The translations under genes and the position numbers were made by a program. DNA of 64,000 nt from Pelomonas sp. Root1217 (lineage in GTDB: Bacteria; Pseudomonadota; Gammaproteobacteria; Burkholderiales; Burkholderiaceae_C). This document shows positions 47,159-55,894 of the stretch, one piece after another. Position 1 is the stretch's first letter. Each line of letters begins with the position of its first letter. Below the pieces are notes generated by a model. That model searched no databases. It saw only the letters and a list, made by a program, of their open reading frames with translations, and was not told where the DNA came from. The stretch covers positions 62,001 through 126,000 of the forward strand of contig NZ_LMDC01000031.1 in NCBI RefSeq assembly GCF_001425705.1, written 5' to 3'.

Positions 47159-47979
47159 ACACCGCTGAACTGCAAAGCCTGATCGACCTCGCCTGGGACA
47201 ACCGAGCGGCGCTGGACCCCACCAACGCGCCCGAGCTGCGTCAGGCGGTCGAGCACGTCATCGCCGAGCTGGATGCCGGCCGGCTGCGCGTAGCCACCCG
47301 CGAGAGCGTTGGCCAGTGGACGGTGCACCAGTGGGTCAAGAAGGCCGTGCTGCTGTCTTTCCGGCTGAACGACAACCGCATCATGGGCGACAAGGAGCTG
47401 ACCTTCTTCGACAAGGTGCCCACCAAATACGCGGGCTGGAACGACGACCAGCTGCGCGCGAGCGGCGTGCGCATCGTGCCCCCGGCCGTCGCGCGCCGTG
47501 GCAGTTTCCAGGCGAAGAATGTCGTGCTGATGCCCAGCTACGTGAACATCGGCGCCTACGTGGATGAAGGCGCCATGGTCGACACCTGGGCCACCGTCGG
47601 CTCCTGCGCGCAGATCGGCAAGAACGTGCACCTGAGCGGCGGCGTCGGCATCGGCGGCGTGCTGGAGCCCTTGCAGGCCAACCCGACCATCATCGAAGAC
47701 AACTGCTTCATCGGCGCCCGCTCCGAGGTCGTCGAAGGCGTCATCGTCGAGGAGAACTCGGTCATCTCGATGGGCGTCTACATCGGCCAGAGCACGCCGA
47801 TCTACGACCGCGCGACCGACACCGTCAGCTATGGCCGCATCCCGGCCGGCTCCGTCGTCATCTCTGGGTCGCTGCCCAAGGACGGCGGCCGCTACTCGCT
47901 GTACGCGGCCATCATCGTCAAGCGGGTCGACGCGCAAACGCGCTCCAAGACCAGCATCAACGAACTTCTGCGGGCCTGA
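47155..47979 (+). CDS. dapD: Tetrahydrodipicolinate N-succinyltransferase DapD
   Basis: This 274-residue hexapeptide-repeat acyltransferase succinylates tetrahydrodipicolinate, the first step of the succinylase diaminopimelate pathway for lysine and peptidoglycan. The left-handed beta-helix repeats ([36 protein letters not shown]) and the N-terminal region are complete. The start is the ATG overlapping the dapC stop. Next on the same strand is a PilU-like gene. Confidence 0.95.
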   Translation: MNTAELQSLIDLAWDNRAALDPTNAPELRQAVEHVIAELDAGRLRVATRESVGQWTVHQWVKKAVLLSFRLNDNRIMGDKELTFFDKVPTKYAGWNDDQLRASGVRIVPPAVARRGSFQAKNVVLMPSYVNIGAYVDEGAMVDTWATVGSCAQIGKNVHLSGGVGIGGVLEPLQANPTIIEDNCFIGARSEVVEGVIVEENSVISMGVYIGQSTPIYDRATDTVSYGRIPAGSVVISGSLPKDGGRYSLYAAIIVKRVDAQTRSKTSINELLRA

Positions 47980-47981
47980 TC

Positions 47982-49151
47982 ATGAGCAGCCCCGGCGCCG
48001 GCAACATGGAACGCATCCTGCGGCTGATGGCCGACAAGGGTGCTTCGGACTGCTATCTGTCAGCCAACATGCCGGTGCTGATCCGGATCAACGGCCAGAC
48101 CGTGCAGCTGTCGGACCAGCTGCTGACGCCGCCCCAGCCGCGCCAGCTCATCGCCGAGGTCATCGACCCGACCTCGCTGGCCGAGCTGGACAACACCGGC
48201 GAGCTCAACATGGCGGTGTCGGTGCGCGGCGTGGGGAGCTTCCGGTTGTCGGGCTTTCGCCAGCGCGGCTCGATTGCCGGCGTTTTCCGCCACATCCCGC
48301 ACGACATCCCGACGCTGGAAAGCCTGCAGCTGCCCGGCGTGTTGGGCACGATGATCAAGGAAAAGCGCGGCCTCATCCTGATGGTGGGAGCGACCGGCAC
48401 CGGCAAGAGCACCACGCTCGCCTCCATGCTGGAGATGCGCAACCAGACGATGACCGGGCACATCCTCACCATCGAGGACCCGATCGAATATCTGTTCAGC
48501 AACAAGCGTTCGGTCGTCAACCAGCGCGAGATCGGCCGCGACACGGCGTCGCTGCAGGTCGCGTTGAAGAACGCGCTGCGCCAGGCGCCCGACTGCATCC
48601 TGATCGGCGAAATCCGCGATCGCGACACGATGACGGCGGCCATCAGCTATGCACTGTCGGGCCACCTGGTGCTGGCCACGCTGCACGGCAACAACACCTA
48701 CCACGCGCTGAACCGCATCCTGTCCTTCTATACGCCCGAGTCCCGCCCGGCGCTGCTGAACGACCTGGCGGCCGGCCTCAAGGCCATCGTGTCGCAGCGC
48801 CTCGTGCGCGCCACGACGGGCGGGCGCGTGCCCGTCGTCGAGATCCTGTTCAACACCAAGCTGACCGCCGAACTCATCGAGCAGGGCGACTTCGCCGGCG
48901 TGAAGGAGGCGATGGAGAAGTCCATCGCCGAAGGCTCGCAGACCTACGAAGAGCATTTCGCCAAGCTCATCACCGAAGGCACCATCACCCGCGAGGAAGG
49001 CCTGGCGTTCGCCGACTCGCCGACCAACCTGCTGTGGCGGCTGCAGAACGAAGCGCCGGGCCAACGCCTGGTCACGGCGCCGCGCAAGGAAGAAAAGGCC
49101 GGCGACGAAGCCAGCTTCACCGAAATCACATTGGACGTCCGCGGCTCTTGA
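47982..49151 (+). CDS. pilU: PilT/PilU-family type IV pilus retraction ATPase
   Basis: This 389-residue AAA+ ATPase has the retraction ATPase features: Walker A GATGTGKST, the Asp box DPIEYLFS, Walker B LIGEIRDRDTM and the His box LVLATLHGNN. The C-terminal extension past PVVEILFNTKLTAELI is like PilU rather than the shorter PilT. It powers pilus disassembly, perhaps for twitching, and may also serve the MSHA pilus. It follows dapD after 2 nt, an arrangement I associate with betaproteobacteria, and overlaps the TTG of prmB. Confidence 0.85.
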   Translation: MSSPGAGNMERILRLMADKGASDCYLSANMPVLIRINGQTVQLSDQLLTPPQPRQLIAEVIDPTSLAELDNTGELNMAVSVRGVGSFRLSGFRQRGSIAGVFRHIPHDIPTLESLQLPGVLGTMIKEKRGLILMVGATGTGKSTTLASMLEMRNQTMTGHILTIEDPIEYLFSNKRSVVNQREIGRDTASLQVALKNALRQAPDCILIGEIRDRDTMTAAISYALSGHLVLATLHGNNTYHALNRILSFYTPESRPALLNDLAAGLKAIVSQRLVRATTGGRVPVVEILFNTKLTAELIEQGDFAGVKEAMEKSIAEGSQTYEEHFAKLITEGTITREEGLAFADSPTNLLWRLQNEAPGQRLVTAPRKEEKAGDEASFTEITLDVRGS

Positions 49152-50008
49152 AACTGATCACCTGTATCGAAACCCAAGCCGCCCGCCTTGACCAGGCGGG
49201 CGTGTTTTTTGGCCATGGCACCTCTACCGCCTTTGATGAGGCCGCGTGGCTGGTGCTGTGGCGCCTGGGACTGCCGCTGGACGCGCTGGACGAGAACGCC
49301 GAACGGGAACTGAACGAGGCCGAACTGGCCAACGTCACCGAACTCGTCGACCAACGCATTGCAACGCGCAAGCCCGCCGCCTATCTGACCGGCGAAGCTT
49401 GGCTGCAAGGCGTGCCCTTCACGATCGACGAGCGCGCCATCGTGCCGCGCAGCTTCATCGCCGAGCTGATTGCGGATGCCAGCATCGACCCCTGGCTGCA
49501 CCCCGACAGCCGCCGCGTGCTGGATCTGTGCACCGGCAATGGCAGCCTGGCCGTGCTGGCTGCGATGGCCTGGCCCGACGTCGAGGTAGATGCTCTGGAC
49601 ATCGACATCAACGCGCTTGCCGTGGCGAAGCTGAATGTGGAGCGCCACAACCTGGCGCTGCGCATCCGCCTGCTGCACGGTGACGGTCTGGCCGGCGCCC
49701 AGGGCCCGTACGACCTCATCCTCTGCAACCCGCCCTACGTGAATAGCACCAGCATGGCCGCCCTGCCCGCCGAATACCGCGCCGAACCCGAACTGGCCCT
49801 GGCCGGCGGCAGCGACGGCATGGATTTCATCCGCGAGCTGCTGCGCGCTGCGCCCGCGGCGTTGAATGATGACGGCGTGCTGGTGCTGGAGATCGGCAAC
49901 GAGCGGGACAACTTCGAAGCTGCGTTTCCCACACTCGAAACCGTGTGGCTCGAAACCTCTTCCGGTGCCGACCAGGTCCTGCTGCTGACGAAGGAGGCCC
50001 TGCTGTGA
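49148..50008 (+). CDS. prmB: 50S ribosomal protein L3 glutamine methyltransferase PrmB
   Basis: This 286-residue methyltransferase (HemK family) methylates the glutamine of ribosomal protein L3. The SAM-binding RVLDLCTGNGSLAVLAA and catalytic NPPYV are present, as is the N-terminal PrmB segment FFGHGTSTAFDEAAWLVLWRLGLPLDALD. The start I prefer is an unusual TTG at 49148, overlapping the pilU stop as TTGA; GTG at 49202 is an alternative. The GGCG/T-run hairpin at 49180-49210 lies in the first coding codons. The protein ends by overlapping the ABC-F gene. Confidence 0.88.
   Translation: MKLITCIETQAARLDQAGVFFGHGTSTAFDEAAWLVLWRLGLPLDALDENAERELNEAELANVTELVDQRIATRKPAAYLTGEAWLQGVPFTIDERAIVPRSFIAELIADASIDPWLHPDSRRVLDLCTGNGSLAVLAAMAWPDVEVDALDIDINALAVAKLNVERHNLALRIRLLHGDGLAGAQGPYDLILCNPPYVNSTSMAALPAEYRAEPELALAGGSDGMDFIRELLRAAPAALNDDGVLVLEIGNERDNFEAAFPTLETVWLETSSGADQVLLLTKEALL
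49180..49210 (+). terminator. Intrinsic-terminator-like hairpin inside the 5' end of prmB
   Basis: A perfect 8-bp stem CGCCCGCC-TTGACCA-GGCGGGCG (49180-49202) is followed by TGTTTTTT (49203-49210), a textbook Rho-independent structure, 29 nt after the pilU stop. It overlaps the first codons of prmB from the TTG start. It could end the pilU transcript or act as an attenuator for prmB. Confidence 0.6.
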
Positions 50009-51939
50009 TCACGCTGCGCGACATCACGCTGCGCCGCGGCGTCAAGGTGGTGCTGGACAACGCCTCTGCCACGCTGCAGCCCGGCGAAAAGATCGGCCTG
50101 GTCGGCCGCAACGGCGCCGGCAAGTCCAGCCTGTTCGCGCTGCTGACCCACCGCCTGGGCAACGATAAGGGCGAGGTCGAGGTGCCCAAGCACTGGCGCC
50201 GCTCCGAGGTGGCCCAGAACATGCCGGAGACCGACGACGGCGCGACCGACTACGTGCTGGAAGGCGACCTGCCACTGGTGGCGGCCCGCGCCGCGCTCGA
50301 AGCGGCCGAAGCCGCCAACGACGGCCACGCGATGGCCGATGCGCACGCGCTGCTCGCCGACGTTGGCGCCTTCGACGCCCGCTCGCGTGCCCAGGCGCTG
50401 CTGATGGGCCTGGGCTTCAAGACCGAACAGCTCGACGCGCCGGTCAACAGCTTCTCCGGCGGTTGGCGCATGCGCCTGCAGCTGGCCCGCGCGCTGATGT
50501 GCCCGGCCGAACTGATGCTGCTGGACGAGCCGACCAACCACCTGGACCTCGACGCCCTGGTCTGGCTGGAAGCCTGGCTGCAGCGCTACGACGGCACGCT
50601 GATCATCATCAGCCATGACCGCGAGTTCCTCGACGCGATCACCAAGGTCACGCTGCATCTGGACGAAGGCAAGCTCGTGCGCTACGGCGGCAACTACACC
50701 AGCTTCGAGACCCAGCGCGCCGAGCGCATGGTGCTGCAGCAGGCCGCGTTCGCCAAGCAGCAGGACCGCGTCGCCCACCTGCAGAAGTTCATCGACCGCT
50801 TCAAGGCCAAGGCCAGCAAGGCCAAGCAGGCGCAGAGCCGCGTGAAGGCGCTGGAGCGCATGGAGCGCCTGGCGCCGGTGCTGGCTTCGGCCGACTTCAA
50901 CTTCGAGTTCCGCGAGCCGCCGAACCTGCCCAACCCGATGCTGATGTTCGACGAGATGGCCGCGGGCTACGGCACGACCACCATCGTGCGCAACGTCGAC
51001 CGCTCCGTGCTGGCCGGGCAGCGCATCGGCATCCTGGGCGCCAACGGCCAGGGCAAGTCCACGCTGGTCAAGACGATTGCCGGCACGCAAGCGCCGCTGG
51101 CCGGCAAGCTGACGCAGGGCAAGGGCCTGTCCATCGGCTACTTCGCCCAGCAGGAGCTGGACGTGCTGCGCCTGGACGAAGGCCCGCTCGAGCACATGGT
51201 GCGCCTGGCCCGCGAGGTCGGCCCGGCCGGCCGCGAGCAGGAGCTGCGCGACTTCCTGGGCCAGTTCCGCTTCACGGGCGACATGGTCAATCAGCAGGTC
51301 GGCAGCCTGTCCGGCGGCGAGAAGGCCCGGCTGGTGCTGGCCATGCTGGTGTGGCAGCGCCCCAACCTTCTGCTGCTCGACGAACCCACCAACCACCTGG
51401 ACCTGAACACGCGCGAGGCGCTGTCGATGGCGCTCAACGAGTTCGAGGGCACGGTCATGCTGGTCAGCCACGACCGCGCGCTGCTGCGCGAGGTCTGCGA
51501 CGAGTTTTGGCTGGTGGCCGACGGTGTCGTCAAGCCTTTCGACGGTGACCTGGACGATTACCAGAAATGGCTGCTCGACCAGAGCAAGGAAGCCGCCCGT
51601 GCGGCCAAGAAGGGTTCCGCACCCGCTGCGGCGCCTGCGCCAGTGATTGCGGCGGCCCCGGCACCGGCACACCGCGAGGACCGCAAGGCCTCAGGCCAGG
51701 CACGCGCCAAGCTGGCCGACCAGACACGCCCGTTGCGCAAGGAGATGGACGCCATCGACAAGCGCCTGCACGCCCTGGCGTCGGAGCGCGCCGAGATCGA
51801 GGCTCAGCTGGCCGAAGGCGCTGCCGCCTCGGCCATTGCCGAGATGGGCAAGCGCCTGAAGGCGATCAGCGACCAGCTCGAAGCCGACGAGGCGCGCTGG
51901 CTGGAGCTGGGTGAGCAGATCGAGGCGCTGAACGCCTAG
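50005..51939 (+). CDS. ABC-F family ribosome-associated ATPase
   Basis: This 644-residue protein without membrane segments has two ABC domains (Walker A GRNGAGKSS and GANGQGKST; signatures FSGGWRMRL and LSGGEKARL) separated by a coiled ABC-F linker, and a Lys/Ala-rich C-terminal coiled tail, the YheS/Uup type. Such proteins act on the ribosome rather than in transport. It starts with GTG at 50005, overlapping the prmB stop, with a strong AAGGAGG ribosome site. It is convergent with a DUF1304 gene (4-nt overlap). Confidence 0.92.
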   Translation: MITLRDITLRRGVKVVLDNASATLQPGEKIGLVGRNGAGKSSLFALLTHRLGNDKGEVEVPKHWRRSEVAQNMPETDDGATDYVLEGDLPLVAARAALEAAEAANDGHAMADAHALLADVGAFDARSRAQALLMGLGFKTEQLDAPVNSFSGGWRMRLQLARALMCPAELMLLDEPTNHLDLDALVWLEAWLQRYDGTLIIISHDREFLDAITKVTLHLDEGKLVRYGGNYTSFETQRAERMVLQQAAFAKQQDRVAHLQKFIDRFKAKASKAKQAQSRVKALERMERLAPVLASADFNFEFREPPNLPNPMLMFDEMAAGYGTTTIVRNVDRSVLAGQRIGILGANGQGKSTLVKTIAGTQAPLAGKLTQGKGLSIGYFAQQELDVLRLDEGPLEHMVRLAREVGPAGREQELRDFLGQFRFTGDMVNQQVGSLSGGEKARLVLAMLVWQRPNLLLLDEPTNHLDLNTREALSMALNEFEGTVMLVSHDRALLREVCDEFWLVADGVVKPFDGDLDDYQKWLLDQSKEAARAAKKGSAPAAAPAPVIAAAPAPAHREDRKASGQARAKLADQTRPLRKEMDAIDKRLHALASERAEIEAQLAEGAAASAIAEMGKRLKAISDQLEADEARWLELGEQIEALNA

Positions 51940-52298
51940 ATCGCGAGCACCGCGGCCAGGGCAATCGCGCCTGGCAGCGCCTGCACGAAAAGGATCTTCT
52001 TCGAGGCCGTGGCCGCGCCGAACACGCCGGCCACGACGACACAACCCAGGAAGAACACCAGCCAGGGCTTGCCCGCGCCCGCCGCGCCCTGTATCAAGCC
52101 CCAGGCCAGGCCTGCGGCGAGAAAGCCGTTGTAGAGCCCCTGGTTGGCCGCCAGCGCCTTGGTCTGTTCGGCGAAGTCCGCCTTCAGCCCGAAGGCCTTG
52201 CGGCCCAGCGGCTTGGTCCAGAAGAACATTTCCAGCACCAGGAAATACAGGTGCAGCAGCGCCACCAGCGCGGCCAGCCCGATTGCGATCATCTGCAT
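51936..52298 (-). CDS. DUF1304 membrane protein
   Basis: This 120-residue protein has four hydrophobic helices and matches the DUF1304 layout, including the LVLEMFFW and FAEQTKALAANQGLYNGFLAAGL segments. Function is unknown. I chose the ATG at 52298 with AGGAGAG ribosome site; an upstream start at 52370 would add 24 residues over the intergenic region. It is divergent from ohrR with 123 bp between starts. Confidence 0.85.
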   Translation of the reverse strand: MQMIAIGLAALVALLHLYFLVLEMFFWTKPLGRKAFGLKADFAEQTKALAANQGLYNGFLAAGLAWGLIQGAAGAGKPWLVFFLGCVVVAGVFGAATASKKILFVQALPGAIALAAVLAI

Positions 52299-52390
52299 CG
52301 TCTCTCTCCTCGTCTTTGTGATTGGGGGGTGGCGCATCGTCTCAGATCGCCCTAGCGTCGGGTGTCGCATGAAAGACCATTTAACTTGTA

Positions 52391-52405
52391 CGCAATTAAA
52401 TTGCG
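52391..52405. promoter_or_regulatory. OhrR operator
   Basis: CGCAATT-A-AATTGCG is a perfect palindrome with 7-bp arms, 16 nt upstream of the ohrR ATG. It closely resembles the known B. subtilis OhrR box, TACAATTAAATTGTA, so OhrR probably represses its own gene and ohr from here. Confidence 0.75.
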
Positions 52406-52421
52406 AACTACACTAACGGCC

Positions 52422-52907
52422 ATGGCACGCAGCAAGACCTCCACCCCCACCGCCGATCCCCGCGGTGAATGGCTGCAGCTGGACCGCCAGCTCTGCTTTG
52501 CGCTGTACAGCAGCTCGCTGGCCATGACCCGCATCTACAAGCCCCTACTGGCGCCGCTGGGCCTGACGTATCCGCAGTACCTCGTCATGCTGGTGCTGTG
52601 GGAGGCCGAAGGCCTGAGCGTCTCTCAGCTCGGCCAGCGCCTGTCGCTGGACTCGGGCACGCTGACGCCGCTGCTCAAGCGCCTGGAAGCCCTGGGCCAC
52701 ATCGAGCGCCGCCGCGCCAGCGATGACGAGCGCCGGGTCGACATCTTCCTCACCGCCCAGGGCCGCAAGCTGCGCGAGCGGGCGCTGGACATTCCCGGCC
52801 ACCTCGCCTGCGCCAGCGCCTGCGAACTGGACGAGGTCATCGCGCTGACGCAGCGGCTCACCCAGCTGCGCCAGCAACTCAACCGGGCCGCCGACGCGGC
52901 CGCCTGA
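52422..52907 (+). CDS. ohrR: Organic-hydroperoxide-responsive MarR regulator OhrR
   Basis: This 161-residue MarR-type winged-helix repressor has the OhrR reactive Cys25 in QLDRQLCFALYSSSLAMTR; oxidation of this Cys by organic peroxides releases DNA. The winged helix (VSQLGQRLSLDSGTLTPLLK, RRASDDERRVDIFLT) is complete. A perfect OhrR-type palindrome is just upstream, and ohr follows 32 bp later on the same strand, the normal ohrR-ohr pair. Confidence 0.94.
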   Translation: MARSKTSTPTADPRGEWLQLDRQLCFALYSSSLAMTRIYKPLLAPLGLTYPQYLVMLVLWEAEGLSVSQLGQRLSLDSGTLTPLLKRLEALGHIERRRASDDERRVDIFLTAQGRKLRERALDIPGHLACASACELDEVIALTQRLTQLRQQLNRAADAAA

Positions 52908-52939
52908 TCCTTTCCTCCCACCACCCCAAAGGAGCCGCC

Positions 52940-53374
52940 ATGGCCATCGAAAAAGCCCTCTACACCGCCACCGCCACCGCCACCGGCGGCCGCGCCGGTA
53001 CCGCCAAGTCGTCTGACGGCGTGCTGGACCTGGCACTGACCACGCCCAAGGAACTGGGCGGCAATGGCGCCCCCGGCACCAACCCGGAGCAACTGTTCGC
53101 CGCCGGCTATTCCGCCTGCTTCATCGGCGCCATGAAGGCCGTTGCCGGCAAGCAGAAGATCAGCCTGCCCGCCGAGGTCTCGATCACGAGCGACGTCGCC
53201 ATCGGCCCGCACGCCAACAAGCCCGGCGCCTTCGGCATCCAGGTCGACATGAAGATCTCCGTGCCCGGCATGGACCGCGCCGCCCTGGAAGCGCTGGTGA
53301 AGACGGCTCACGAGGTCTGCCCCTACTCGAACGCCACGCGCGGCAACGTCGACGTCTCGCTGACCATCGTCTAA
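52940..53374 (+). CDS. ohr: Organic hydroperoxide resistance protein Ohr
   Basis: This 144-residue OsmC-family thiol peroxidase reduces fatty-acid and other organic hydroperoxides using the two catalytic cysteines in GYSACFIGAM and HEVCPYSNATRGN. It starts after an AAAGGAG site. With ohrR upstream it forms the usual peroxide-induced pair. Confidence 0.97.
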   Translation: MAIEKALYTATATATGGRAGTAKSSDGVLDLALTTPKELGGNGAPGTNPEQLFAAGYSACFIGAMKAVAGKQKISLPAEVSITSDVAIGPHANKPGAFGIQVDMKISVPGMDRAALEALVKTAHEVCPYSNATRGNVDVSLTIV

Positions 53375-53446
53375 AACGGCCGTCACGCCGGCGTCACACG
53401 CGCCGGCCAGCATCGCGGGTTTTCCAAACACTCCGAAAGACTCGCG

Positions 53447-54892
53447 ATGCGCCCCTTCCTGACCACCGCCGTTGCCAGCGCCCTGCTGGCCCTCGCCGCC
53501 CCCACCCGCGCGGCCGAGCCGGTGCTGATCGGCATGGGCAGCCTAAGCGGCTCGCTGAGCGACCTGTCCGGCCTGAACTACTCCCTCGAAAGCGGCCTCG
53601 CGGCCAACCTGCTTGGCGGCATGGGCTCGGGCCTGGCCTGGGCCGGCGGCAACACCTTCCTGGCGCTGCCGGACCGCGGTCCGAACGCCAATGACTGGGG
53701 TGCGTCGCAGCTCGACAATACGACGTCCTTCATCGCCCGCTTCCAGACGGTGCAGCTCAGCCTCACCGCCAACGCGGCCGGCTCCGCCCTGCCCTACACG
53801 CTGACGCCGAAGCTGCAGGCCACCACGCTGCTGTCCAGTTCCACAGCGCTGAACTACGGCCCCAAGGCCGCGACACTGAGCGGCATCGTCGACAGCAGCA
53901 CAGTCCTCGCCGGTAGCAAGAACTACTTCTCGGGCCGCTCCGACAACTTTGCCGCCGGTCTGTCGACCAACCCGGCCAACGCCCGCCTGGACCCCGAAGG
54001 CATCCGCGTCGCCAACGACGGCAAGAGCGTCTTCATCTCGGACGAGTACGGCCCCTACGTCTACCAGTTCGACCGTGCCACCGGCCAGCGCCTGCGCACC
54101 TTTGCACTGCCCGACAGCTTTGCCGTGTCCAAGCTGAGCAGTTCGGGTGCCGCTGAGATCTCCGGCAACACGGCAGGCCGCGTCGCCAACAAGGGCATGG
54201 AGGGCCTGGCCATCTCGCCCGACGGAAAGACCCTGTTCGGCTTCGTGCAGAGCCCGCTGGCCCAGGACGGCGGCGACGGCGGCCGCTACAACCGCATCGT
54301 CAAGATCGACGTCGCCACGGGTACCACCAGCCAGTTCGCGTTCGACAACCAGATCAACGGCAAGGCCTACAACAGCAGCGAGTTGCTGGCACTGAACGAC
54401 CATGAACTCATCGTGCTGGAGCGCGACGGCAAGGGCATGGGCGATGGCTCCAAGGCGGCGGTGAAACAGCTCGTCAAGATCGACCTGACCGGTGCCGCCG
54501 AGGTCAGTGGCATCGCCGACCTGCGCACCCAACCCGGCACAGCAATAGTCGGCACACGATTCCTCGACATCAAGGCCGCGCTCAACGCCGCCGGCATTTC
54601 CGACGCGCTGATACCGGCCAAGCTCGAAGGCATCGCCTTCGGCGAGGACGTGACGGTGGGCGGCAAGACCATGCACACCCTGTACCTGGCCAACGACAAC
54701 GACTTCCTGGCGACCGCCATTCCGAATGGCGGCTCGGCGCCGGTGGCCTATGGCAACCAGTTCTACGTCTTTGCCTTCGAAGGCAACCTGGTCAACCAGA
54801 CCATCGCCGCCGTGCCGGAGCCCAGCCAATACGCGATGCTGCTCGCCGGCCTCGCCGCGGTGGGCTTCCTCGCCCGCCGCCGCCGCGGCTGA
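53447..54892 (+). CDS. PEP-CTERM exported phytase-like esterase
   Basis: This 481-residue protein has a signal peptide (cleaved near TRAAEP) and a beta-propeller-like core of the 'esterase-like activity of phytase' family (FLALPDRGPNANDW, LDPEGIRVANDGKSVFISDEYGPYVYQF, KGMEGLAISPDGKTLFGF). It ends in a PEP-CTERM sorting tag: VPEPSQYAMLL, a hydrophobic helix and RRRRG. An exosortase, not in this window, would anchor or release it at the cell surface. Substrate is probably an ester or phosphate but unproven. Confidence 0.9.
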   Translation: MRPFLTTAVASALLALAAPTRAAEPVLIGMGSLSGSLSDLSGLNYSLESGLAANLLGGMGSGLAWAGGNTFLALPDRGPNANDWGASQLDNTTSFIARFQTVQLSLTANAAGSALPYTLTPKLQATTLLSSSTALNYGPKAATLSGIVDSSTVLAGSKNYFSGRSDNFAAGLSTNPANARLDPEGIRVANDGKSVFISDEYGPYVYQFDRATGQRLRTFALPDSFAVSKLSSSGAAEISGNTAGRVANKGMEGLAISPDGKTLFGFVQSPLAQDGGDGGRYNRIVKIDVATGTTSQFAFDNQINGKAYNSSELLALNDHELIVLERDGKGMGDGSKAAVKQLVKIDLTGAAEVSGIADLRTQPGTAIVGTRFLDIKAALNAAGISDALIPAKLEGIAFGEDVTVGGKTMHTLYLANDNDFLATAIPNGGSAPVAYGNQFYVFAFEGNLVNQTIAAVPEPSQYAMLLAGLAAVGFLARRRRG

Positions 54893-55813
54893 TCAGGCCT
54901 CGGCCAGCAAGGCGAGAATCAACTCGATCCTCGCCTTGACGGGGCTCAGCGCTCCTGCGCTGGGCAGCAGGCCCGGCAGATCCATGACCGGACCGGCGTC
55001 GCAGCGCGTGCTGCGCACGACCCTGACACCGCCAGCCTCCGCCTCGCGCAGCGCGGTATCGAGCGCAACGCTCAAAGTCCCATTGCCCGTGCCGGCGGCG
55101 ACCAGGCCGTCGATGCCGCTGGCCCGCAGCGCCCGCACCACCGCACCGTTGGCGCCGGCATGGTTCATGACGATCTCGACGCGGGGCCAGCGGTCCGTGG
55201 GCGCTGCGATATGCGCCAAACCCAGGGCCTCGCCCGCCGGCCAGCGGCCGACCGTGCGAACGCTGCCCTCCTCCACCCGCGCCACCACCGCCCCATCGAC
55301 GGACTCGAAGGTATCGACCCGATAGCTGTGCGTCTTGCGCACTTGGACCGCGTCATGCACGCGTCCGGCAAAGGCGACGACCACGCCTCGGGCACCCGGC
55401 GTGCCGGCCACCTGCACGGCATCGAAAAGGTTCTGCGGCCCATCAGGTGCCAGCGCCGTCGCGGGGCGCATGGCCGCCGTCAGCACGACCGGCTTGGCCG
55501 GCGCCAGCACGCGGTGCAGGAAATAGGCCGTCTCTTCCAGCGTGTCCGTGCCGTGGGTGATGACGACGCCGCTCACTTCGGGACGGTCGAGCTGCTGTTG
55601 CACGGCGACAGCCAGCCGCTGCCAGGTCGCGAAATCCATGTCCTTGCTGTCGAGCTGCGCGACCTGCTGCGCCTCCAGCTTGTGGCCCGCCAACGCCGGC
55701 ACCGCCGCCAGCAGATCCTCGACGCGCAACTGCGCCGCCGTGTAGCCCACGCCATCGCTGGCGGTCTTGGCGGTGCCGGCAATGGTGCCGCCGGTACCCA
55801 GAATGACGATCAT
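54893..55813 (-). CDS. ansA: L-asparaginase
   Basis: This 306-residue amidohydrolase has both asparaginase threonine motifs: ILGTGGTIAGTA at the N-terminus and VITHGTDTLEETAYFL further in, plus the Asp/Lys segment. No signal peptide is present, so it is cytoplasmic. It hydrolyses asparagine to aspartate and ammonia; the short length fits type I/II enzymes. It is divergent from lexA, and the two LexA-box-like sites lie 29-63 bp from its start. A longer N-terminal extension to 56167 overlaps lexA and is rejected. Confidence 0.88.
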   Translation of the reverse strand: MIVILGTGGTIAGTAKTASDGVGYTAAQLRVEDLLAAVPALAGHKLEAQQVAQLDSKDMDFATWQRLAVAVQQQLDRPEVSGVVITHGTDTLEETAYFLHRVLAPAKPVVLTAAMRPATALAPDGPQNLFDAVQVAGTPGARGVVVAFAGRVHDAVQVRKTHSYRVDTFESVDGAVVARVEEGSVRTVGRWPAGEALGLAHIAAPTDRWPRVEIVMNHAGANGAVVRALRASGIDGLVAAGTGNGTLSVALDTALREAEAGGVRVVRSTRCDAGPVMDLPGLLPSAGALSPVKARIELILALLAEA

Positions 55814-55841
55814 TCGCTCAAGAGTTTGCAATTTCGGATTC

Positions 55842-55857
55842 CTGGATGAAAATACAG
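55842..55857. promoter_or_regulatory. LexA box-like site 1
   Basis: CTGGATGAAAATACAG matches the CTGT-N8-ACAG SOS box at 7 of 8 fixed positions. It lies 38 bp upstream of the lexA start in the lexA/asparaginase divergent gap, as expected for LexA autoregulation. Confidence 0.6.
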
Positions 55858-55860
55858 TTG

Positions 55861-55876
55861 CTGGACAAATTTCCAG
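55861..55876. promoter_or_regulatory. LexA box-like site 2
   Basis: CTGGACAAATTTCCAG is a palindromic CTGG-N8-CCAG, 6 of 8 fixed positions of the SOS box, starting 19 bp after site 1. Two tandem boxes upstream of lexA also occur in E. coli. Confidence 0.5.
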
Positions 55877-55894
55877 CCACTCAAAAGGCCGCCC

